Assembly (NCBI RefSeq): GCF_947253065.1
Contig: NZ_CAMXWS010000060.1
Span: 1 to 6,300, forward strand
Direction of reading: 5' to 3'
Source: an uncultured Corynebacterium sp.
GTDB lineage: Bacteria > Actinomycetota > Actinomycetes > Mycobacteriales > Mycobacteriaceae
Length of the DNA: 6,300 bases
The notes beneath the pieces were generated by a model. It saw only the letters and a program-made list of their open reading frames with translations, had not been told where the DNA came from and ran no database searches. How positions within the stretch are numbered: position 1 is the first letter of the stretch; every line of letters begins with the position of its first letter. The translations under genes and the position numbers were made by a program. This document shows positions 1 to 6,300 of the stretch, piece after piece.

Positions 1-65
1 TGCCGGTGCAACTAAATCTGACCTGGGGTTTTAGCCGCGTTCCTGGAGGCGAATGTGATCTAAAT

Positions 66-85
66 CCACCGGCCCCTTGAGGTGG
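66..85 (-). terminator. Weak hairpin downstream of the dipeptidase, possible terminator
   Basis: CCACC (66-70) and GGTGG (81-85) are perfect complements around a 10-base loop. Read on the minus strand the hairpin is followed by ATTTAG, which is only a poor T tract. It lies about 90 bases past the dipeptidase stop codon, so it could end that transcript, but the stem is short. The G/C-rich block between it and the stop codon may be the more important structure. Confidence 0.2.
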
Positions 86-100
86 GGGGACGTGGCCGGC

Positions 101-125
101 GGGGGCCGGGGGCCGGGGTGCCGGG
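101..125 (+). repeat. G-rich tandem repeat with G-quadruplex motif
   Basis: The heptamer GGGGGCC occurs twice in a row (101-107, 108-114) and is followed by GGGG (115-118) and, after TGCC, GGG (123-125). This gives four runs of three or more G separated by 2, 2 and 4 bases, which satisfies the usual intramolecular G-quadruplex pattern. A further run of six G lies at 84-89. The motif is on the plus strand, which is the template strand for the dipeptidase. A transcript reading past the dipeptidase stop would be C-rich here. Whether it folds or has a role is not shown by the sequence. Confidence 0.6.
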
Positions 126-178
126 CTAACAGGGCGCCGGTCCCGGGATGCCGGACTGAGTGGGTCTACCGAGTGGGG

Positions 179-1564
179 CTAGAGCTTGGTGACGCGCTGG
201 AGGAATTTCGCCTCGGCAACAGCGACGCGCTCGATTTCATGCGGGTGGACCGACTCGTCGATGGAGTGGATGCCAGCGTTGTTGTCTTCCACGCCGTACA
301 TGGCGATAGCTGCGTCCGGGTAGTGCTTCTGCAGCGTGGCGGTCAGCGGGATGGAGCCGCCCGAACCGACAGAGACCAGGTCTGTCGATGCGGTGACGGC
401 CGGGTCGGAACCGGCTGCTTCCTTGTATGCCTCCTGCAGGCACTCGCCAAGCAGGGCGATGGCGGGCTGGGAGGGATCGGTGGAGAAGCCGTGGTTGATG
501 TCGAAGATCTCTACCTCGACCTTGGCGCCCCATGGGGTGTGGTCAATGAGGTGCTTCTTCAGGGCTTCCGCAGCGGTGGCCGGGTCCATGCCGGCGGGGA
601 CGCGCAGGTTCAGCTGGGCCTCTGCGCGCGGGATGATCGCATTGACTGCCTGGTCAACCGGGGTGGAGGTGAAACCAATGATGGTTACAGCGGGGCGAGC
701 CCACACCATGTCAGCGGCGTTTTCACCACCATTATCAATATCGCCCATCAGGGAGACGCCGTCGAGAACGCCGGCGTCATTGCGGAAGGCATCGGTGTCA
801 TAGGGCTGGCCAGACCAGGTGGCGGAAAGTGCGTCGTCGAGGCCGTCGATGGTGGTGCGGCCGGTTTCGTCGCGAAGCGAATCAAGCGTGCGGATCAGTG
901 CTGCGACCGGGTCCGGGGCAGGGCCACCGAAGGTGCCGGAGTGGATCGCACCGCGGAGGGTCTCCACCGTGACCTTGAGCTGAGCGCCGCCACGCAGCGC
1001 GGTGGTCAGGGTCGGGGTGCCCACGGTGACATTGCCGGAGTCGGCGATGAGGATGATGTCGGCCGCAAACAGTTCTGGCTGTTCCTCAATGAGTTTTTCC
1101 AGGCCACCGCCGCCGAGCTCCTCAGAGCCTTCGACGAGGACGACGAGGTTTGCGTCGGTGCCGCCGGCGTCGTCGATAAGCCGTAGTGCCTCGAGGTGCA
1201 TGGCTACGTTGCCCTTGCAATCGGCGGCGCCACGGCCGTACCAGCGGCCATCGCGTTCGGTGAGGGTGAACGGGTCGGCGGTCCAGGCGGATGCGTCGCC
1301 GGCGGGCACGACGTCGTAGTGCGAATAAAGAAGGACGGTCGGGGCGTCATCGCTGACGTGCTTGCGGGCGATGATGGCGTCCGCATTGTCCACGGTGGCG
1401 TGGCGCTCAACCTCAAGGCCACGCTCGGCGAGTGCATTAGCGACCCAATCGGCAGCGGCCGAGTGCTGGTCGGCAAGCTCCGGTACAGAGTGCGGGGAGT
1501 TGAAAGAGACGAGTGCAGAAAGGTCGTTGAAGATCCGTTCGCGGTTCGGTTCAAAAGTGCTCAT
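179..1564 (-). CDS. M20-family zinc dipeptidase
   Basis: A 461-residue cytoplasmic metallopeptidase of the M20 family (ArgE/DapE/ACY1/CPG2 relatives), expected to cleave dipeptides or related amide bonds with two zinc ions. The metal and catalytic signature is complete: SHYD at residues 81-84 (His82 zinc ligand, Asp84 positioning residue), RGAADCKG at 111-118 (Asp115 bridging ligand), EGSEE at 145-149 (Glu148 general base, Glu149 ligand), IADSGN at 173-178 (Asp175 ligand), and a C-terminal GIHS with His433 as the last ligand. The lid/dimerisation domain lies between, from the RGGAQLKV segment onward, and contains the typical HSGTFGG. A VGSGGSIP loop sits near the end. No signal peptide or membrane segment is visible. 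I chose the ATG at 1564 because an upstream in-frame TTG (1588) has no ribosome site and would overlap the probable promoter. The ATG also lacks a Shine-Dalgarno and may be read leaderless. The exact substrate cannot be told; the family assignment is firm. Confidence 0.93.
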   Translation of the reverse strand: MSTFEPNRERIFNDLSALVSFNSPHSVPELADQHSAAADWVANALAERGLEVERHATVDNADAIIARKHVSDDAPTVLLYSHYDVVPAGDASAWTADPFTLTERDGRWYGRGAADCKGNVAMHLEALRLIDDAGGTDANLVVLVEGSEELGGGGLEKLIEEQPELFAADIILIADSGNVTVGTPTLTTALRGGAQLKVTVETLRGAIHSGTFGGPAPDPVAALIRTLDSLRDETGRTTIDGLDDALSATWSGQPYDTDAFRNDAGVLDGVSLMGDIDNGGENAADMVWARPAVTIIGFTSTPVDQAVNAIIPRAEAQLNLRVPAGMDPATAAEALKKHLIDHTPWGAKVEVEIFDINHGFSTDPSQPAIALLGECLQEAYKEAAGSDPAVTASTDLVSVGSGGSIPLTATLQKHYPDAAIAMYGVEDNNAGIHSIDESVHPHEIERVAVAEAKFLQRVTKL

Positions 1565-1571
1565 GAGCTCG

Positions 1572-1580
1572 AACGTACCA
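1572..1580 (-). promoter_or_regulatory. Putative extended -10, leaderless promoter of the dipeptidase
   Basis: On the minus strand TGG followed by TACGTT forms an extended -10 (TGn plus TAnnnT). Its last base is seven bases from the ATG at 1564, so transcription would start at or next to the A of the start codon. This fits the absence of a Shine-Dalgarno there. No good -35 is visible, which an extended -10 can tolerate. Leaderless mRNAs are common in Corynebacterium. The motif is short, so this is a hypothesis. Confidence 0.35.
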
Positions 1581-1614
1581 GCGCCCAAAGTGGACGGGCG
1601 AGGTATGTCCGGGT

Positions 1615-1623
1615 TGCTAAAAT
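1615..1623 (+). promoter_or_regulatory. Putative extended -10 for the small membrane protein gene
   Basis: TGC followed by TAAAAT is a good extended -10 for a corynebacterial housekeeping sigma factor (TAnaaT type). The predicted start near 1630 would give a leader of roughly 27 bases that contains the ribosome site at 1641-1647. No clear -35 is seen at the expected distance. It lies back to back with the dipeptidase promoter in the divergent gap. Confidence 0.45.
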
Positions 1624-1656
1624 CGGCGCCACATCAAAGCGGGGGAGTGTGTGCCT

Positions 1657-2151
1657 ATGGCGGAGTGGTTCTCAGGGCTGATGGCTGATGCAGCGGAGCA
1701 TCCAGTGCGGGCGGTCCTTATCGTGCTGCTGCTGGTGTCCTTTCTTGTGCAGGTCTTCGGATCCCGTGTCAGGGACTTGTTTGATCCGGTGGTGAAGCGC
1801 GAATACGGGCATGTGGTGGCGGTAGATCTGGCCGTGGATAAGAACGCGCGGTGGAAGGGCAACGATGAGCCACTGCAAAACCGCAAGGTCGCGCGCCTGC
1901 CGTCGGGGGAAGAACTGCTGTTTAGTTGGTGTGACGCGGCGATCGGACTGCCGCGCGACATTAAGCGCCAAGTGTTCGCTGGCGACGGCCACCTGATCAA
2001 CCTGTATGAGCCGAAAATCAATGCCGGCGCGGCTGCGCAGCAAGCAGCGATTGCGCAGATGAAGGACAAATACTTCCGGTTTTGGCTGCCGCAGCCGAAA
2101 GCAGTGGTGATTGTGCGCAGGGAAAGCGGGCGGTTCCGCGGCACGTTCTAA
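1657..2151 (+). CDS. Small single-span membrane protein of unknown function
   Basis: I do not recognise the family. From the ATG at 1657 the product has 164 residues. A short amphipathic N-terminus is followed by one strongly hydrophobic segment at about residues 17-35 (RAVLIVLLLVSFLVQVFG), then a basic stretch, then about 120 mixed residues. The rest looks like a compact globular domain, with alternating hydrophobic stretches near VVAVDLAV (53-60), LINLYEP (113-119) and AVVIVRRESGRF (149-160), plus an Ala/Gln-rich helix at about 122-135. The ATG at 1657 is preferred over the GTG six bases upstream: GGGGGAG (1641-1647) is nine bases from the ATG but only three from the GTG. It is divergent from the dipeptidase and 124 bases upstream of the transporter on the same strand, so co-transcription with the transporter is possible. 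There is no lipobox and no clear sec cleavage site, so it is more likely an anchored protein than a secreted one. Confidence 0.8.
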   Translation: MAEWFSGLMADAAEHPVRAVLIVLLLVSFLVQVFGSRVRDLFDPVVKREYGHVVAVDLAVDKNARWKGNDEPLQNRKVARLPSGEELLFSWCDAAIGLPRDIKRQVFAGDGHLINLYEPKINAGAAAQQAAIAQMKDKYFRFWLPQPKAVVIVRRESGRFRGTF

Positions 2152-2192
2152 AGGTGTTTCCGCGCGTGTGCCAGAGGGGTGAAAACAGGGGG

Positions 2193-2207
2193 CCTGAGCT
2201 TAGGTTA
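2193..2207 (+). promoter_or_regulatory. Possible operator upstream of the OPT gene
   Basis: Two overlapping patterns lie about 70-80 bases before the transporter start. CCTGAGCTTAGG (2193-2204) is an imperfect 12-base palindrome, symmetric at 10 of 12 positions. TTAGGTTA (2200-2207) equals one perfect half of the DtxR iron-regulator box (TTAGGTTAGCCTAACCTAA), but the other half (2208-2218) matches poorly, giving about 10 of 19 in all. Regulation by DtxR is therefore only a weak suggestion. Confidence 0.2.
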
Positions 2208-2261
2208 TTGCGGTTTCAACGATTGTTGGAGTCAGGAGTAAGATCCCTGCCAATACACCGT

Positions 2262-2269
2262 AAGAAAGG
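2262..2269 (+). promoter_or_regulatory. Ribosome binding site of the OPT gene
   Basis: AAGAAAGG ends six bases before the ATG at 2276. It fixes that codon as the start of the transporter. Confidence 0.7.
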
Positions 2270-2275
2270 TCGGAA

Positions 2276-4255
2276 ATGGATAACGGGACGAGCCTGCGCG
2301 AGCTAACACTGCGCGGCATCATCATCGGCGGGCTGATCACGCTCGTGTTCACTGCCGCGAATGTCTACCTGGGGTTGAAGGTTGGTCTGACGTTCGCTAC
2401 ATCGATTCCTGCAGCAGTCATCTCGATGGCGGTGCTGCGTAAATTCGCTGGGCACAATGTGAAGGAAAACAACATTGTGCAAACGATTGCCTCGGCGGCA
2501 GGCACGCTGTCAGCAATCATCTTCGTGCTGCCGGGCCTGGTCATGATCGGCTACTGGCAGGGCTTCCCGTTCTGGACCACCTCGCTGGTGTGTGCTCTCG
2601 GCGGCATTTTGGGTGTGATGTTCTCGGTGCCGCTGCGTCGCGCGCTGGTTACGGGCTCTGACCTGCCGTACCCGGAAGGTGTGGCAGCAGCTGAGGTCCT
2701 GCGCGTCGGCGATGGTGATCCGCACAATGAGGAAAACGAGAAGGGCCTGCGCATCATCGTCATCGGCGGTCTCGTTTCCGCAGGTTACAGCCTGCTTGCC
2801 GCAATGAAGGCAGCAGCCAGCGAGGTCTCCGCGGTCTTCAAATTCGGTCCGGGCGCAACGATGCTCGGCGGTTCGCTCTCCCTCGCGCTCATCGGCGTCG
2901 GCCACCTCGTGGGCCTCACCGTGGGTATCGCGATGCTCGTGGGCGTTGTCATTTCCTTCTTCGTTCTGCTTCCATGGCGCACTTCGTCGCTTATCGACGG
3001 CTCGGCGGCCGACCTCACCGAACTCGTCACCACCACGTTCTCCTCGGAGATCCGCTTCATCGGCGTGGGCACCATGGCTGTTGCTGCACTGTGGACACTG
3101 GTCAAGATTGCTGGCCCGGTGACCAAGGGCGTGAGTGCTTCTCTGGCTAGCTCCCGCAAGCGTGCGGCTGGCCGGGATGTGGATGTGACAGAGCAGGACA
3201 TTCCGTTCCCGATTGTCAGTACCGTTATTTTGCTGTCTATGATCCCGATCGGTTTCTTGCTGTGGGACTTCCAGCGTGGCACCGATATTCATGAGCACGC
3301 ATTCCTGCTCACGGCGATCTCCGTGCTGTTCATTCTCATCGTCGGCCTGGTCATCGCTTCGGTGTGTGGCTACATGGCTGGTCTGATCGGTGCGTCGAAC
3401 TCGCCGATTTCTTCGGTGGGCATCATCGCTGTGATCGCTTCGGCACTTCTGATCGCTGCGTTCATGGCTGGCACGGATGCTTCCGCATCGTCCTTGATTG
3501 CCTACACGTTGTTCACTGCCGCGATCGTGTTCGGTATTGCGACGATTTCCAATGACAACCTGCAGGACCTTAAGACTGGTCAGCTGGTCGGTGCGACGCC
3601 GTGGAAGCAGCAGGTGGCTTTGGTCATCGGTGTGATCTTCGGTTCTGTGGTCATCCCGCCGGTTCTGCAGCTGATGCTCACCGGCTTCGGTTTCCAGGGC
3701 ATGGAGGGTGCTGGCCCGGATGCGTTGGCTGCTCCGCAGGCGGCGCTGATGTCGTCGGTGGCAAGTGGCATTTTCGACGATTCCTTGAACTGGAACCTGA
3801 TCTTCCTGGGTGCTGCTATCGGCACCGCCGTGATCATTGTTGATGAGATCTTGTCGGCCACGACCGATAAGAAGTACTCGCTGCCGCCGCTGGCTGTGGG
3901 TATGGGCATGTACCTGCCGGTCAGCGTCACCGTGATGGTGCCGATCGGTGCGTTCCTCGCGTACTTCTACAACCGTTGGGCAGCACACCAGCGCAACCCG
4001 GAATTCGCTAAGCGCATGGGCACGTTGGGCGCCACCGGTCTGATCGTGGGCGAGTCCCTATTTGGTGTGGTCAATGCCGGTATCATCGCGGCTTCGCAGG
4101 GTGAGAGCCCACTGGAGGTCTTCGAGGAGAGCGGCTGGACCACGCTCATCGGTGTGGTTCTGTTCGTCGCCGCGGTGGCGTTCATTTACAAGCGCACCGC
4201 GAAGGCGGCCGAGGTGACTCACGCGGTCAACCGCGATCCGGCCGCAGCGGTCTAG
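2276..4255 (+). CDS. OPT-family oligopeptide transporter
   Basis: A 659-residue polytopic inner-membrane transporter of the OPT family (oligopeptide transporter, prokaryotic branch), a proton-coupled secondary carrier type whose members move small peptides or, in some branches, metal chelates. Hallmarks in order: GLKVGLTFATSIPAAVISM (33-51), NNIVQTIASAAGT (65-77), a VTGSDLPYPEGVAAAEVL loop (125-142), ASNSPISSVGI (373-383), ISNDNLQDLKTGQLVGATPW (424-443), and LGATGLIVGESLFGVVNAGI (584-603). About 15-16 hydrophobic segments are visible, roughly at 12-32, 36-56, 66-92, 99-120, 158-176, 196-233 (two), 258-279, 311-330, 343-363, 379-397, 403-423, 446-467, 507-523, 536-565, 583-606 and 622-638. Length is normal for the family, which includes an annotated M. 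tuberculosis OPT protein of similar size, and no truncation or frameshift is seen. The nearby peptidase favours peptide uptake, but this is context only; the substrate cannot be read from the sequence. No convincing terminator follows the stop codon. Confidence 0.93.
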   Translation: MDNGTSLRELTLRGIIIGGLITLVFTAANVYLGLKVGLTFATSIPAAVISMAVLRKFAGHNVKENNIVQTIASAAGTLSAIIFVLPGLVMIGYWQGFPFWTTSLVCALGGILGVMFSVPLRRALVTGSDLPYPEGVAAAEVLRVGDGDPHNEENEKGLRIIVIGGLVSAGYSLLAAMKAAASEVSAVFKFGPGATMLGGSLSLALIGVGHLVGLTVGIAMLVGVVISFFVLLPWRTSSLIDGSAADLTELVTTTFSSEIRFIGVGTMAVAALWTLVKIAGPVTKGVSASLASSRKRAAGRDVDVTEQDIPFPIVSTVILLSMIPIGFLLWDFQRGTDIHEHAFLLTAISVLFILIVGLVIASVCGYMAGLIGASNSPISSVGIIAVIASALLIAAFMAGTDASASSLIAYTLFTAAIVFGIATISNDNLQDLKTGQLVGATPWKQQVALVIGVIFGSVVIPPVLQLMLTGFGFQGMEGAGPDALAAPQAALMSSVASGIFDDSLNWNLIFLGAAIGTAVIIVDEILSATTDKKYSLPPLAVGMGMYLPVSVTVMVPIGAFLAYFYNRWAAHQRNPEFAKRMGTLGATGLIVGESLFGVVNAGIIAASQGESPLEVFEESGWTTLIGVVLFVAAVAFIYKRTAKAAEVTHAVNRDPAAAV

Positions 4256-4298
4256 ACGTTCCACCACGTGCAGCGGCCCGGTGGCCCCCGGGTCTGAC

Positions 4299-4325
4299 AT
4301 TGCACTCGCAGCCTCACACTGCTAA
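4299..4325 (+). promoter_or_regulatory. Degenerate CIRCE (HrcA operator), distal copy
   Basis: ATTGCACTC, nine bases, then CACTGCTAA. Against the CIRCE consensus TTAGCACTC-N9-GAGTGCTAA each arm matches at seven of nine positions and the nine-base spacer is exact. Its centre is 35 bases upstream of the centre of the perfect CIRCE. It should bind HrcA more weakly. The exact spacing makes chance unlikely. Confidence 0.7.
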
Positions 4326-4328
4326 AAA
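4300..4328 (+). promoter_or_regulatory. Putative groEL promoter inside the operators
   Basis: TTGCAC (4300-4305) and TAAAAA (4323-4328) are separated by 17 bases and could serve as -35 and -10. Each is only a moderate match to consensus. The start would fall near 4335, inside the perfect CIRCE, a geometry that would let HrcA block initiation directly. I found no HAIR element (HspR site) and no SigH-type GGAA/GTT pair. Confidence 0.35.
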
Positions 4329-4333
4329 TGGCT

Positions 4334-4360
4334 TTAGCACTCCCGCCAAGTGAGTGCTAA
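4334..4360 (+). promoter_or_regulatory. Perfect CIRCE operator (HrcA binding site)
   Basis: TTAGCACTC (4334-4342), a nine-base spacer, and GAGTGCTAA (4352-4360) match the CIRCE consensus at all 18 arm positions. CIRCE is the inverted repeat bound by the HrcA repressor, which loses activity under heat stress and so derepresses chaperonin genes. It lies 128 bases before the groEL start codon, so any promoter here gives a long leader. Confidence 0.97.
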
Positions 4361-4458
4361 AAAGTCAATTTCGAGCGGGTGAGGCTGTTTTGCACTCACC
4401 AGCCGTGCCGTCGCGGGCGCCCGCTTGGACCTTGTAGACGTGAGAGTGGCGTCGCATT

Positions 4459-4476
4459 TCCCTATATATAGAGGAG
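4459..4476 (+). promoter_or_regulatory. groEL ribosome site within a possible weak hairpin
   Basis: GAGGAG (4471-4476) is the ribosome binding site, with an unusually long gap of 12 bases to the ATG at 4489. The bases just before it can pair with it: 4459-4461 (TCC) with 4473-4475 (GGA), A4472 bulged, then 4462-4464 (CTA) with 4469-4471 (TAG), closing a four-base TATA loop. Six pairs, half of them A-U, would form a marginal hairpin over the Shine-Dalgarno. That is the expected form of a simple RNA thermometer, but it may be chance. Confidence 0.35.
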
Positions 4477-4488
4477 CAACAAACTCAC

Positions 4489-6123
<1,635 letters not shown>

Positions 6124-6144
6124 AAAGCATCCCGCTTATCGACG

Positions 6145-6177
6145 CCCCGAGCTCCCCAAAGGGAAGCTCGGGGTTTT
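6145..6177 (+). terminator. Rho-independent terminator of groEL
   Basis: CCCCGAGCT (6145-6153) pairs perfectly with AGCTCGGGG (6165-6173). After one C/A mismatch three more G-C pairs (6155-6157 with 6161-6163) close on an AAA loop, and TTTT follows at 6174-6177. It begins 21 bases past the groEL stop codon, so groEL is very probably the last gene of its transcript. Confidence 0.92.
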
Positions 6178-6246
6178 CGTCGTTTCTGCCCGCTTGCCCA
6201 AGTTCTAGGGATCGTTGCAACACTGATTGGAAAGTTGGTGTTGGTT

Positions 6247-6300
6247 GTGTCTGGTTCGCGTTGGGATCCGAGTGGTGATGAGGTTGTTCGGTTTCACCGG
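6247..6300 (+). CDS. Possible start of a further gene, truncated by the window edge
   Basis: From GTG at 6247 an open frame of 18 codons runs to the end and reads MSGSRWDPSGDEVVRFHR. GGAAAG (6229-6234) could be its ribosome site, but the spacing to this GTG is 12 bases. In-frame TTG at 6241 (six bases away) and GTG at 6238 are alternatives. I do not recognise the peptide, and 18 open codons are weak evidence. It would be a separate unit from groEL because the terminator lies between. Confidence 0.3.
   Translation, partial: MSGSRWDPSGDEVVRFHR

Noticed and set aside
3..80. Open frame of 25 codons at the left edge, possibly a gene tail
   Set aside because: It is too short to judge and its peptide is not recognisable; it is mentioned only as part of the left-edge finding.
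77..1186. Plus-strand open frame (369 codons) opposite the dipeptidase
   Set aside because: It is Gly/Arg/Val-rich without any motif, begins in the G-rich repeat, and is antisense to a full set of M20 catalytic motifs.
1617..2144. Minus-strand open frame opposite the small membrane protein
   Set aside because: Its product is rich in Ser, Arg and Thr, has no domain and no ribosome site. The plus-strand gene has a promoter, a strong ribosome site and a clear membrane span.
2510..3988. Long minus-strand open frame (492 codons) opposite the OPT gene
   Set aside because: Its product is dominated by Arg, His, Asp and Gln with no domain or hydrophobic core, which is what antisense of a membrane-protein gene gives. 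The opposite strand encodes a complete recognised OPT protein.
4277..4292. CCCGG/CCGGG hairpin as a terminator for the OPT gene
   Set aside because: The stem has five pairs and is followed by TCTGACATTG, with no T tract, so intrinsic termination is not supported.
4440..4468. GTGAGA-N17-TATATA as the groEL promoter
   Set aside because: Transcription would start within or beyond the ribosome site at 4471-4476, and the CIRCE operators would lie too far upstream to act in the usual way.

Overview
The window looks like ordinary core chromosome from a high-GC actinobacterium, most probably a Corynebacterium. The main evidence is the GroEL sequence, which is of the actinobacterial GroEL2 type and carries a short insertion that I recall from corynebacterial homologues. 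Two CIRCE operators upstream of a groEL gene that has no groES beside it also fit. I cannot name the species.

Layout from left to right. Positions 1-178 hold no convincing gene. They contain a short segment of unknown origin at 1-80 and then a very G-rich patch with a G-quadruplex-type motif at 101-125. Next, on the minus strand, is a complete M20-family zinc dipeptidase (179-1564). It diverges, across a 92-base gap, from a small single-span membrane protein of unknown function (1657-2151, plus). A 124-base gap with a possible iron-regulator half-site leads to a complete OPT-family transporter (2276-4255, plus). A 233-base control region follows, with two HrcA operators in tandem, one perfect and one degenerate, and a leader that could fold over the ribosome binding site. 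It precedes groEL (4489-6123, plus). A strong rho-independent terminator (6145-6177) closes that unit. The last 50 or so bases may be the start of another gene that runs off the window.

How the genes fit together. The peptidase and the OPT transporter suggest peptide uptake and hydrolysis, with the small membrane protein between them, but they lie on opposite strands and the link is inference from proximity only. groEL is a separate heat-shock unit under HrcA/CIRCE control. I found no undescribed system, mobile element, CRISPR array or RNA gene that I can defend. The points most worth checking are the tandem CIRCE arrangement with its embedded promoter, the possible thermometer hairpin at the groEL start, and the G-rich repeat at the left edge.
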